A stretch of DNA of 64,000 nucleotides from Microbacterium sp. MAH-37 (GCF_009758255.1 NZ_WSEN01000010.1:372001-436000); one strand, 5' to 3'. Shown: positions 42,712-51,241, counted from the first letter of the stretch. A program made the numbers and translations. The notes: generated from the letters alone by a model not told the origin.

Positions 42712-43126
42712 GGTCGCAGATTGCGTCGCTAAGACGACGCCATACCGACACGAACTGCGACCCGAACGAGCGGATGCCGCCGATACCGACACGACCTGCG
42801 ACCGCAAGCGGCGCACGCGGCCCGACCGGCCGTCCCCCTCCCGACCGCCCACCCGCGCGCTCAGGTCGCAGCTTGTGTCGTTAAGACGGGCACATACCGA
42901 CACGAACTGCGACCCGGACGAGCGGATGCCGCGCATACCGACACGCATTGCGACCCGGGCGCAGCCGATCGCCCGCGCGCCGCTGACCGGTTCAGGTCGC
43001 ATTCGCCCCGCTCCGCCGCATCCGCCCGCATTCAGGTCGCTGATTGCGTCGCTAAGACGGGCACATACCGACACGAACTGCGACCCGGACGAGTGGATGC
43101 CGCGCATACCGACACGAACTGCGACC
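42712..43126. repeat. composite repeat array, three units of constant geometry (locus D)
   Basis: The roughly 500-base gap between the sulfatase gene and the convergent lacI-type gene holds three units. Each has a forward half (GGTCGCAGATTGCGTCG type) at 42712, 42864 and 43035. A reverse half (CGACACGAACTGCGACC type) starts exactly 34 bases later (42746, 42898, 43069), and a second reverse half exactly 41 bases after that (42787, 42939, 43110). A lone forward half is near 42995. Each unit can form a hairpin. No gene is seen in the gap. Confidence 0.75.
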
Positions 43127-43156
43127 CGGACGAGCGGATGCCGCGGGCGCGCCGCG

Positions 43157-44191
43157 TCAGGCGCGCGGGCGGGACGTGCTTTCCCGCACGGTGAGCGTCG
43201 GGCGGGGTCCGGGGCGATCGCCAGGAGCATCCGCCGCGTCGAGCCGCTCGAGCAGCAGGTCGGCCGATCGCACGCCCAGCTCGAAGGTGTCGCGGGTGAG
43301 CGAGGTGATCGAGGGATGCACCAGGCCGGTGACGACCGAGTCGTCGAAGGACGCGAGGGACAGGTCGCCGGGCACGGCGACGCCCATCTCCTGGGCGACC
43401 CGCAGACCCGCGATGCACATCACATCGTTGTCGAACACGATCGCCGTCGGCCGCTCGGCCCGGCTGAGCAGCCGCCGTGCGGTGGCGGACGCCTGCGCGG
43501 GCGAGAAGTCGGTGGCGATCGTCTCGCCGACCACGCCACGGGACTCCTGCCCCGCCAGGACGGCGGCGCGGATGCGGGTGTGCTGGAACTCCGCCGGTCC
43601 CGAGACGTAGGCGACCTGCGTGTGCCCGAGTCCGGCGAGGTAGTCGAACACGGTGTGGGCGGCATCGTCGTCGTCGAGCCAGATGACGGCGGTGTCGTCG
43701 TCGGTCTCCTCCGCGGGCATCCGGCTGCCGATCACGACCGCTGGCAGGTGCAGGTCGCGCAGGGCGGCGAGCCGGGGATCGTCGTCGCGGGGGTCGAGCA
43801 CGATCACGCCGTCGACCTGATTCGCGCTGCTCCAGCGCCGGTAGGTGGCGATCTCCTCCTCGATGGTGGGCACGACCACGATCTGCAGGCCGATCCGGCG
43901 GGTTGCGAGAGACGACTGCACGCCGGCGATCAGTTCGGTGAAGAACGCCTCGGTGCCCAGCGTGCGCGCCGGGCGGTTGACCGCGAGGCCGATGACGCCG
44001 GCCTTCGCGCCGACGAGCGCCCTGGCTGTCGAACTCGGCTGCCAGCTGTGCTGCTCGGCGATGGCGAGGATGCGCTGCCTGGTCTGCTCGCTGACACCGG
44101 GGCGCCCGTTCAGCGCGAACGACACCGCGCCGGGCGACACTCCTGCCTCGCGCGCGATGTCCGAGATGGTGACACGCTTGGACCGTGACAT
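43157..44191 (-). CDS. LacI-family transcriptional regulator of the glycan locus
   Basis: A 344-residue LacI/GalR regulator. The N-terminal helix-turn-helix is VTISDIAREAGVSPGAVSFA with the hinge helix SSTARALVGAK near 52-62, followed by a periplasmic-binding-protein-like effector domain (VIGLAVNRPARTLG onward). It is divergent from the alpha-mannosidase gene, with a palindromic site between them, and probably represses the three glycan operons until an N-glycan fragment binds. The ATG at 44191 is the only start that keeps the complete DNA-binding domain. Confidence 0.92.
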   Translation of the reverse strand: MSRSKRVTISDIAREAGVSPGAVSFALNGRPGVSEQTRQRILAIAEQHSWQPSSTARALVGAKAGVIGLAVNRPARTLGTEAFFTELIAGVQSSLATRRIGLQIVVVPTIEEEIATYRRWSSANQVDGVIVLDPRDDDPRLAALRDLHLPAVVIGSRMPAEETDDDTAVIWLDDDDAAHTVFDYLAGLGHTQVAYVSGPAEFQHTRIRAAVLAGQESRGVVGETIATDFSPAQASATARRLLSRAERPTAIVFDNDVMCIAGLRVAQEMGVAVPGDLSLASFDDSVVTGLVHPSITSLTRDTFELGVRSADLLLERLDAADAPGDRPGPRPTLTVRESTSRPRA

Positions 44192-44203
44192 AGACTCACC
44201 GTA

Positions 44204-44217
44204 CTAGATCGTTTTAG
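44204..44217. promoter_or_regulatory. predicted LacI operator 2, between lacI-type gene and GH38 gene
   Basis: CTAGATCGTTTTAG, with TA before and TT after, is a CG-centred palindrome of the same type as the sites at 38537 and 50228. It lies 12 bases before the regulator gene and 61 before the mannosidase ATG, allowing autoregulation. Confidence 0.7.
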
Positions 44218-44277
44218 TTGCTCGTTCCCCATCGGCGAGCACACCCCCACATTCTGGCATCCGAAGGACAGACACCG

Positions 44278-47268
44278 ATGCATGAAGACACCTCCCTCAC
44301 CGTCGGCCGGGTGAAGCGCGTCCTGACCGAGCGCGTCGTCCCCGCCATCCACTCGGAGCGCGTGCCGCTCGAGATCGCGGCGCACCAGCTGCCGGGCGAG
44401 CCGATCGCCCCCACCGAAGGCCTGGCGCTCGAGTTCGAGCCGTTCTCCGCCGGCAGCATGTGGGGCCCCGCATGGGGCACCACATGGTTCCGCCTCCGCG
44501 GCGAGGTGCCCGCCGAGTGGGCCGGTAAGAAGGTCGAGGCGCTCATCGACCTCGGCTTCGACGTGAACATGACCGGCTTCCAGTGCGAGGCGCTCGCGTA
44601 TCGCCCGGACGGCACGCCGGTGAAGAGCCTGAACCCGCGCAACCAGTGGCTGCCGGTCGACGCCGAAGCGGGCCAGGCGGTCGAGTTCTACCTCGAGGGC
44701 GCGTCGAACCCGGTGCTGCTCGACTACCACCCCTTCCTGCCCACGCAGGAGGGCGACATCAAGACCTCCTCGCCCGAGCCGCTGTACCGCGTGCGGCACA
44801 TGGACCTCGCCGTCTTCGAGTCCGAGGTGTTCGAGCTGTCCCTCGACCTCGACGTGCTGCTCGAGCTGCAGGCCGAGCTGCCCGAGACCAGCCCCCGCCG
44901 CATGCGCATCCTGCAGGCCCTGGACGACGCGCTCGACGTGCTCGACCTGCAGCACATCGTCGAGACCGCGCCGGATGCCCGCGCCCAGCTCGCCGAAGTG
45001 CTGGCGGCTCCCGCCGAGGCCAGCGCGCATCAGATCGCCGCGATCGGTCACGCGCACATCGACTCCGCCTGGCTGTGGCCGGTGCGCGAGACCGTGCGCA
45101 AGGTCGCCCGCACCACCTCTTCGATGACCACGCTCATCGAGGAGCAGCCCCAGTTCAAGTACGGCATGTCCAGCGCGCAGCAGTACGCCTGGATGAAGGA
45201 GCACCGTCCCGAGGTCTACGAGCGGATCAAGGCCGCCGTCGCCGAGGGGAAGTTCCTGCCGCTCGGCGGCATGTGGGTCGAGTCCGACACCGTCATGCCC
45301 ACCGGCGAATCACTGGTGCGCCAGTTCTCGCACGGTCAGCGCTTCTTCGAGCGCGAGTTCGGCATCCGGTCGAAGGGTGTATGGCTGCCGGACAGCTTCG
45401 GCTACTCCCCCGCGCTGCCCCAGCTGATGCGCCGCGCGGGCTTCGAGTGGTTCTTCACCCAGAAGATCTCCTGGAACCAGCGCAACGTCTTCCCGCACCA
45501 CAGCTTCCTGTGGGAGGGCATCGACGGCTCGCGCATGTTCACCCACTTCCCGCCGATGGACACCTACAACTCGCAGCTGTCGGGCATGGAGGTCGCGAAG
45601 GCGTCGCGCCAGTTCAAGGAGAACCGCGTCGCGACCCGGTCGATCGCGCCGGTCGGCTGGGGCGACGGCGGTGGCGGCACCACCCGCGAGATGACCGGCA
45701 AGGCAGCGCGACTGGCCGACCTCGAGGGCTCGGCGAAGGTCGAGTGGAAGCACCCCGATGAGTTCTTCGACGAAGCGAAGGCCGAGCTGACCGATCCGGC
45801 GGTCTGGGTCGGCGAGCTGTACCTCGAGCTGCACCGTGGCACGCTCACCAGCCAGCACGCCACCAAGGCGCTGCACCGCTGGGCCGAGCAGTCGCTCATC
45901 GAGGCCGAGCTGTGGGCCGCGACCGCCGCCGTGCGGAAGGGCGTCGAGTACCCCTTCGAGGAGTTCGATCGGCTGTGGCAGATCGTGCTGCTGCACGAGT
46001 TCCACGACATCCTGCCCGGCACGTCGATCGCCTGGGTGCACCGCGAGGCCGTCGAGGTGCTCAGCGGCGTGCTGGCCGACGCCGAGAAGCTGTCCGCCGA
46101 CGCGCGCCAGACGCTCGCGGGCGAGGGCGACCGCGTGCTGCAGTTCACACCGACGTCGGTCGGCGAGGGGGTCGCGCTCGGCGCGGTCGAGGCGGATGCC
46201 GAGGGCGAGATGGCCTCCCTCACCGAGCGCCCCGACGGATTCCTGCTCGAGAACGATCTCGTCGCTGTCACCGTGTCGGCCCAGGGACTGATCACCTCGG
46301 CGATCGACAAGGCGACCGGCCGAGAGACGATTCCTGCCGGCAAGCCCGCGAACCTGTTCCAGCTGCACCAGGACTTCCCCAACATGTGGGATGCGTGGGA
46401 CATCGACCGCTACTACAAGAACCGCGTCGACGACCTGACCCAGGTCACCGACATCTCGGCCTCCATCATCGACGGCGCCGCGACCGTGCTGGTCAAGCGC
46501 GAGTTCTCCGAGTCGCGGATCACGCAGACGATCGTCCTGCGTCCCGGATCGCGGACCGTGATGCTGCTCAACGACGTCGACTGGCACGAGACCGAGAAGC
46601 TGCTCAAGCTGGCGTTCCCGCTCGACATCTTCGCGCGCGAGACCCTGGCCGAGACGCAGTTCGGCTTCCAGCGCCGCGTCACCCACGTGAACACCAGCTG
46701 GGAGGCCGCGAAGTTCGAGACCTCGATGCACCGCTTCGTGCTCGCGCAGGAGGACGACGGCTTCGGCGCCGCTCTCGTGAACGACTCGATCTACGGCTAC
46801 GACACCTCTCGCGAGGTGGACGGCGACGACGTCACCACGACGCTGCGCCTGTCGCTGCTGCGCGCCCCGCGCTTCCCCGACCCCGACACGGATCACGGCC
46901 ACCACGAGATCGAGGTCGGCTTCGTGATCGGAGCGGATGCCGCGATCGCCACCGCCGAGGGCATCCGCCTGAACGCGCCGTCGACGCTGGTCCGCGGTGC
47001 CGACGAGGTCGAGCCGCTGGTCTCGATCACGGGCGACGGCCTCGTCGTGTCGTCGGTCAAGCTGGCCGAGGATCGCTCCGGCGATGTGATCGTCCGCGTG
47101 TACGAGGCGCTCGGCCGGCGAGCATCCGGCGAGCTGACCGTGGGCTTCCCCCACTCCGGCATCCGCGAGGTGTCGCTGATCGAGGACGACCTCGACGATG
47201 CGCGCACCGGCGGTGCGCTGTCACTGCGGCCGTTCGAGGTCCGCACCCTGCGCATCGTCCGCGCCTGA
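44278..47268 (+). CDS. GH38 alpha-mannosidase
   Basis: A 996-residue intracellular alpha-mannosidase. The zinc motif is IGHAHIDSAWLWPVRE (His260, Asp262), the catalytic nucleophile Asp372 in GVWLPDSFGYSPAL, and HEFHDILPGTS in the helical bundle is typical of GH38. A beta-rich C-terminal half follows. The family removes alpha-1,2/1,3/1,6 mannose from N-glycan cores. The ATG at 44278 follows AAGGACAG and matches the family start; the TTG at 44218 is not needed. It faces the lacI-type gene across operator 2 and ends in a strong hairpin. Confidence 0.93.
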   Translation: MHEDTSLTVGRVKRVLTERVVPAIHSERVPLEIAAHQLPGEPIAPTEGLALEFEPFSAGSMWGPAWGTTWFRLRGEVPAEWAGKKVEALIDLGFDVNMTGFQCEALAYRPDGTPVKSLNPRNQWLPVDAEAGQAVEFYLEGASNPVLLDYHPFLPTQEGDIKTSSPEPLYRVRHMDLAVFESEVFELSLDLDVLLELQAELPETSPRRMRILQALDDALDVLDLQHIVETAPDARAQLAEVLAAPAEASAHQIAAIGHAHIDSAWLWPVRETVRKVARTTSSMTTLIEEQPQFKYGMSSAQQYAWMKEHRPEVYERIKAAVAEGKFLPLGGMWVESDTVMPTGESLVRQFSHGQRFFEREFGIRSKGVWLPDSFGYSPALPQLMRRAGFEWFFTQKISWNQRNVFPHHSFLWEGIDGSRMFTHFPPMDTYNSQLSGMEVAKASRQFKENRVATRSIAPVGWGDGGGGTTREMTGKAARLADLEGSAKVEWKHPDEFFDEAKAELTDPAVWVGELYLELHRGTLTSQHATKALHRWAEQSLIEAELWAATAAVRKGVEYPFEEFDRLWQIVLLHEFHDILPGTSIAWVHREAVEVLSGVLADAEKLSADARQTLAGEGDRVLQFTPTSVGEGVALGAVEADAEGEMASLTERPDGFLLENDLVAVTVSAQGLITSAIDKATGRETIPAGKPANLFQLHQDFPNMWDAWDIDRYYKNRVDDLTQVTDISASIIDGAATVLVKREFSESRITQTIVLRPGSRTVMLLNDVDWHETEKLLKLAFPLDIFARETLAETQFGFQRRVTHVNTSWEAAKFETSMHRFVLAQEDDGFGAALVNDSIYGYDTSREVDGDDVTTTLRLSLLRAPRFPDPDTDHGHHEIEVGFVIGADAAIATAEGIRLNAPSTLVRGADEVEPLVSITGDGLVVSSVKLAEDRSGDVIVRVYEALGRRASGELTVGFPHSGIREVSLIEDDLDDARTGGALSLRPFEVRTLRIVRA

Positions 47269-47988
47269 CGTCCGGTTCCCCGCGTGGCGCTCGCGCCACG
47301 CGGGGATGCCGAACAGCAGCACCAGCGCGAGGACGATCGCGCGCACGATCCACAGCCCCGGCTCCCAGGTGACCGTGTAGCCACCGGGCAGCCCGAAGAA
47401 CGCCAGCGCGATGTTCCCGTAGGCGAGGCGCCCGACGCCGTCAGGAGCCACGGATGCCGCGCCGATGAGAGTCAGCGCCCCGACCGCCAGCCACCCCAGC
47501 GGGACCACGAGCATGCTGGGCTTCACCTGTTTGCGAATCACCGCCACGACCGTTGCGATCAGGAACACCACCGGGCCGAGCCAGAACGCCGCGACGATGG
47601 TGCCGAGCAGCATCGCCACCACGACGAAGACCGGCATCCACAGCAGCATCCAGGGCGACTCGTCGCCGATGTAGTACTCGGGGTCGCGCAGCACGCTCAC
47701 GGCGACGGCGGCGAGTACTCCCACCGGCATGACGCACAGCGGCCACCACAGCCACCGCCAGCTCCCCTTGCTGATCTGCTGGTAGCGGCTGAAGAAGAAG
47801 ACGCAGAGCACCGCGATGCACAGTGCGGGCGCCCCGAACGCCATCAGGCTGCCGGCCGCACCGTCGTTGTCGCTCGGGTCGACCAGAAGCAGCATCCACG
47901 CCGCCAGCACCGACAGCACAGAGGTGACGATCGCGGGGCGCAGCATCGGCGATCGTCCGGATGTCCGGTCTGGGGCGGCTCCACTCAC
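47221..47988 (-). CDS. multi-spanning membrane protein, unknown
   Basis: A 255-residue protein with about six or seven hydrophobic segments and a charged C-terminal tail, not recognised as any transporter family. Its last 48 bases overlap the 3' end of the convergent alpha-mannosidase gene, and a terminator-like hairpin for that gene lies within this coding sequence. The GTG at 47988 gives the longest product; the ATG at 47946 is an alternative just before the first segment. Its location inside the glycan locus may be coincidental. Confidence 0.7.
   Translation of the reverse strand: MSGAAPDRTSGRSPMLRPAIVTSVLSVLAAWMLLLVDPSDNDGAAGSLMAFGAPALCIAVLCVFFFSRYQQISKGSWRWLWWPLCVMPVGVLAAVAVSVLRDPEYYIGDESPWMLLWMPVFVVVAMLLGTIVAAFWLGPVVFLIATVVAVIRKQVKPSMLVVPLGWLAVGALTLIGAASVAPDGVGRLAYGNIALAFFGLPGGYTVTWEPGLWIVRAIVLALVLLFGIPAWRERHAGNRTSGADDAQGADLERPQ
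47278..47305 (+). terminator. alpha-mannosidase terminator inside the convergent gene
   Basis: CCCCGCGTGGCG (47278-47289) and CGCCACGCGGGG (47294-47305) form a perfect 12-bp stem with a 4-base loop, ten bases past the GH38 stop and inside the coding region of the opposite-strand membrane protein. Confidence 0.6.
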
Positions 47989-48006
47989 CTCGCCACTGTA
48001 CGAGAA

Positions 48007-48049
48007 GGAGGCTCCGCCTCGCCGTGATCATCGGCAAGGCGAAGCCTCC
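48007..48049 (-). terminator. terminator of the GH85 gene
   Basis: GGAGGCTCCGCCTCGCCG (48007-48024) pairs with CGGCAAGGCGAAGCCTCC (48032-48049) at 16 of 18 positions around a 7-base loop, just past the GH85 stop. Confidence 0.65.
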
Positions 48050-48066
48050 GCGTACGTCGCGTGGCG

Positions 48067-50190
48067 TCAGCCCGCCAGCGTAACGGCCGTCGCGCTGCTG
48101 CGGTTGCCGATCGCGTCGATCGAGACGACCCTGAAGGTGCGGCCCTGCTCGAGGTCGATGCTCAGCGCGTAGAACGCGTCGCGCTGCACCCTGCCGAGCC
48201 AGCGGTCTCCGGCATCCGTCGCCTGCAGCACGTCGTAGGCGGACGCGGACTTCTCCAGATTCCAGGTGAACGAGACGTTGCGCAGCACGGTCTCGTGCTT
48301 CGCGAGCCCCTCGTCCGACACCGTGAGGCCGGACACCGCCGCCGGGCGCAGATCCGTGGTGGCACGCTCGGCGATCTGGATGCCGCCGATCCGGCCCGAG
48401 CCCGCGACACGCAGCGAGATCCGCGCGATGCGCTCGCCGGGCAGCGCCGGCAGGGTGGCGTCCAGGGCCGCCCAGCCGGCGGTGGTCTCGACGCGCTCCA
48501 TCGGCCGCCACACGATGCGGTCTGGTGCGCTGCGGAGCGTCAGTCCGACCTCGACCCGCACGTCTCCCTGCACGCGCACCCGCGCGCGTGCGGCCCGACG
48601 GATCGTCAGATCGGTCTTGAAGCAGTGCAGGATGCCGGAACCCGAGACGGCGAGGCTGTGCCCGCCCTCCCAGGCGTCGGTCTCGTCGAGGTCGACGGCC
48701 AGGTCGCCTTCGGTCCAGTACTGCCAGGTGAGCGCGCGGTCGGCGATGCCCTGGTTGTCCCAGCCGCGATCGCTGACCTGCGCGCCTGCGAGACGGAACT
48801 GCGACCCGACGCCGATGTTGACGTTGTAGTCGATCGGCAGCGCGCTGAATGCGGATCTCTCCACGATCCAGTGCGCGATGCCGTCCCAGACCCGCGTGTT
48901 CATGATGTCGGTGCGTCCGGGTTTGGTGCTCTGCTCGAGGCGACCTGACTCGGCGGGGTTCCCCTTCGGCCCCGACCACATCTTCCGCTCGTAGTCGCGG
49001 TAGCTGCGACGCTCGTCGACGGTGAACACCTTGCCGCCCTCGGCCGCTGTCTGCCAGTAGTTGTCCTCGACGAACAGGGCGACCGAGACGGTCGGATCCT
49101 TGCCGGGGCCGGCCAGGGTGCCGAAGTCCTCGATCGGGTTGAACCCGCCCTTCTGCATCTCGATGCCGTAGAAGGCGACGTCCGTCGGCTCGAGACCGGC
49201 GGCCCGTGCCGTCGCCGTGCCCTTGACCGCGCCCCTGTCGACCGCCGGCCACGCGTAGTTCACGAAGATCGAATCGATCACGCGGTCCCCCGGAGTGCCC
49301 AGTGCGCCCACGTTCGTCGCGTTGAGGGTGTTCTGATAGCTCAGACGGCCGGTGTTCCAGATCACGGCGTCGTAGTACTGCAGGTAGAAGTCCGAGTCCT
49401 GCTGCTTGATGTAGCGGAACATGGCGAACAGCTTGTCCACCTGCGCCTTGGTGATGGTCGCCTCCTGGTTGATGAAGAAGCCGTCGAACCCGAAGTACTG
49501 CTTGATCTCGATCATCTTGTCGGCGACCGGGAAGGAGCCGTCCTCCCGCTGCACGAGGAAGTCGTCGAAGTTCGCAGTACCTCGGGGCCAGAACCACCCG
49601 CCGATCGCGCGGGCGCCGTTCTTGTGGGCCGCTTCGACCCATCCCGGGTTCGGGATGTCCATCACACCGCCGAAGCCCTTGCGACCGCTGGCCACGACGT
49701 CCTCGGGGATCGACGGGATGAACTGCCCGTGCCACGGACCCCAGACGTCGATGTACGACCAGTACCGCTGGGTGTACACGTAGGGCTCCAGGCCGATCGC
49801 CTGGTTGCGAGCGCGATAGAGGCTGCCGGCATCGTCGAAGGTGAGTGTACTCAGCTGCGTGGCCGGGCTGAGGTCGGGATGCGCCTGGGTCGGGGCGAAG
49901 TGGTCGATGCGCGGGGCCCGCGGGATGAGGCAGCGCAGGTGGCGCGCCCATGGCGACGTCGCCGGGTCGAAGTCCAGGAGCTCCGGAGCATTCCAGCCCC
50001 AGGTCGACGGCCCGTCGGGGATGCCGCCCATACCGGGGACGGGCAGGGCCGCCGGCTCCGCATCGGCGGCGAAGGCTGTGCCGTTCGACAGCATCGGGCC
50101 GGCGATCGCGGCTCCGAGTGCTGACAGTCCTGCGACGCGGATCAGCGTGCGCCGGCTGAGGACGGGGCCTTCGATTCGAGGATTGTTCAT
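48067..50190 (-). CDS. exported GH85 endo-beta-N-acetylglucosaminidase
   Basis: A 707-residue enzyme that cuts between the two core GlcNAc residues of N-glycans. The catalytic pair Asn241 and Glu243 lies in YFGFDGFFINQEAT, and the barrel starts with WGWNAPELLDFDP and continues through PYVYTQRYWSYIDVWGPW. The N-terminus has a twin-arginine signal (LSRRTLIRVAG) with cleavage probably after TAFA-A near 41, so it is exported folded. C-terminal beta domains (about 480-707) include a fibronectin-III-like end (ISAIGNRSSATAV type). It is transcribed alone from a promoter region carrying LacI operator 3. Confidence 0.93.
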   Translation of the reverse strand: MNNPRIEGPVLSRRTLIRVAGLSALGAAIAGPMLSNGTAFAADAEPAALPVPGMGGIPDGPSTWGWNAPELLDFDPATSPWARHLRCLIPRAPRIDHFAPTQAHPDLSPATQLSTLTFDDAGSLYRARNQAIGLEPYVYTQRYWSYIDVWGPWHGQFIPSIPEDVVASGRKGFGGVMDIPNPGWVEAAHKNGARAIGGWFWPRGTANFDDFLVQREDGSFPVADKMIEIKQYFGFDGFFINQEATITKAQVDKLFAMFRYIKQQDSDFYLQYYDAVIWNTGRLSYQNTLNATNVGALGTPGDRVIDSIFVNYAWPAVDRGAVKGTATARAAGLEPTDVAFYGIEMQKGGFNPIEDFGTLAGPGKDPTVSVALFVEDNYWQTAAEGGKVFTVDERRSYRDYERKMWSGPKGNPAESGRLEQSTKPGRTDIMNTRVWDGIAHWIVERSAFSALPIDYNVNIGVGSQFRLAGAQVSDRGWDNQGIADRALTWQYWTEGDLAVDLDETDAWEGGHSLAVSGSGILHCFKTDLTIRRAARARVRVQGDVRVEVGLTLRSAPDRIVWRPMERVETTAGWAALDATLPALPGERIARISLRVAGSGRIGGIQIAERATTDLRPAAVSGLTVSDEGLAKHETVLRNVSFTWNLEKSASAYDVLQATDAGDRWLGRVQRDAFYALSIDLEQGRTFRVVSIDAIGNRSSATAVTLAG

Positions 50191-50227
50191 GGGGAGATCC
50201 CTCTCTTCGTTGAGTGTCTGCGCGCGA

Positions 50228-50241
50228 CTATAGCGCTTTAG
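50228..50241. promoter_or_regulatory. predicted LacI operator 3, upstream of the GH85 gene
   Basis: CTATAGCGCTTTAG is a CG-centred palindrome 38 bases upstream of the GH85 ATG. A second half-like word CTTTAGTAAAAG follows at 50245-50256. Confidence 0.75.
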
Positions 50242-50408
50242 CATCTTTAGTAAAAGAGCCTTCATCCGTGGCGGGCGACCATCCGCGCTCACGCGCTCCT
50301 TATGAAGAGAGAAGGAACTCGGTTTCTTTCGCCCACCCTCGCCCGAAAGGACACCTGATCACCCCTGAGACTGGAAGCAAGCCACTCATCAAGCCCAGGG
50401 AGATCCTC

Positions 50409-50519
50409 ATGGACCGCGACGACAGCACCGAACTCTTCGACATCGACGCCCACCAGCACTTCGGCCGTCCGTACTGGTTCGACAAGCACCCCTCGCAGGC
50501 CGAGGGCGAAGACTTCTGA
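50409..50519 (+). CDS. 36-residue acidic small protein, unknown
   Basis: A 37-codon ORF with ATG at 50409 preceded by AGGGAG seven bases upstream, strong third-position GC, and a very large hairpin 10 bases after its stop, all signs of a real small gene. The product is acidic, with several Asp and Glu, three His and an aromatic PYWF centre. No signal peptide or membrane segment is seen and no family is recognised. It is divergent from the GH85 gene. The open frame extends upstream to 50214, but that part has poor codon bias. Confidence 0.5.
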   Translation: MDRDDSTELFDIDAHQHFGRPYWFDKHPSQAEGEDF

Positions 50520-50528
50520 TCGACGCCC

Positions 50529-50583
50529 GGAACGCTTCGCGCCCCGCCTGATCGCTGCCGATCACGCGGGGCGCCGGCGTTCC
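50529..50583 (+). terminator. very long terminator hairpin after the small gene
   Basis: Nested arms. GGAACGC (50529-50535) pairs with GCGTTCC (50577-50583). Inside, GCGCCCCGCCTGATCG (50539-50554) pairs with CGATCACGCGGGGCGC (50559-50574), 15 of 16 positions, around a 4-base loop. It separates the small gene from the convergent membrane-protein gene. Confidence 0.7.
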
Positions 50584-50587
50584 GGCG

Positions 50588-51229
50588 TCAGTACACGACG
50601 ACGGATGCCGGGTCGCGCCGCGTCGAGAGCACGATCGCGAGCACGCCGAGGAACCCTGTCGCCGCGATCGAGATCAGCGTGAAGAGCCCGCTGACGGCCA
50701 GTAGCGCCGCCTGCCCGACAGCGAAGGACGCCACCACGATGATGTTCTGCAGCACCTGGACCGCCACCACAGCGGCGAGCGCCCACAGCGGCGCCCAGTT
50801 CCACGGGCGCGGCACGACACGGATGCGACCGATCTGCATCACGGCGATGACCACCAGGATGAGGGCGACGACCTGGCCGGTGGTGCCAAGCATCCGCATC
50901 GCGGCGAAGTACTCCTCATCGTCGGTGCCGGGGTAGGCGAACAGGTTCATCAGCCACCGCGGCCAGACGAGGTCCCAGACCGCGAAGGCGATCAGTGCGC
51001 CCGTGCCCAGCGGGCGGCGCGCGGTGATGCTGCCACCGCGGCCGAGCCCGATCGCGAAGATCACCAGCGACGCCGCGAACAGCAGTTGCGGCAGCACGCC
51101 CGTCCAGACGCCGGGCATCGTGTTCGTCACCAGCTGGATCAGCACCGATGCCAGCAGCAGCACTCCCCCGGTCATCCAGGTGCGCCGGCGCTGCACGGCC
51201 GCCTTCCCGCTCGCATCGACGTCGATCAT
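50588..51229 (-). CDS. six-segment membrane protein, unknown
   Basis: A 213-residue membrane protein with about six hydrophobic segments, starting with a short charged tail (KAAVQRRRTWMTGG). No family is recognised. The neighbouring gene at 51330-51635 resembles its first 20 and last 70 residues: RTW..GGVL at the start, P.PW.WAP.W and GFLGVLAIVL at the end. The ATG at 51229 has TAAGGT exactly six bases upstream, so the message is probably leaderless. Confidence 0.75.
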   Translation of the reverse strand: MIDVDASGKAAVQRRRTWMTGGVLLLASVLIQLVTNTMPGVWTGVLPQLLFAASLVIFAIGLGRGGSITARRPLGTGALIAFAVWDLVWPRWLMNLFAYPGTDDEEYFAAMRMLGTTGQVVALILVVIAVMQIGRIRVVPRPWNWAPLWALAAVVAVQVLQNIIVVASFAVGQAALLAVSGLFTLISIAATGFLGVLAIVLSTRRDPASVVVY

Positions 51230-51235
51230 GCGCTC

Positions 51236-51241
51236 ACCTTA
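51236..51241 (-). promoter_or_regulatory. -10 box, leaderless, for the six-segment membrane protein
   Basis: TAAGGT on the minus strand lies exactly six bases from the ATG at 51229. Confidence 0.45.

Noticed and set aside
42661-43156. CRISPR array, suggested by regularly spaced repeats after the second sulfatase gene
   Set aside because: The repeats are opposed halves with conserved sequence between them rather than unique spacers, only three units exist, and no cas gene is nearby.
48067-50190. GH85 protein taken as a general GH18-like chitinase
   Set aside because: The catalytic pair is Asn-x-Glu in GFFINQE, the GH85 pattern, not the DxxDxDxE of GH18.
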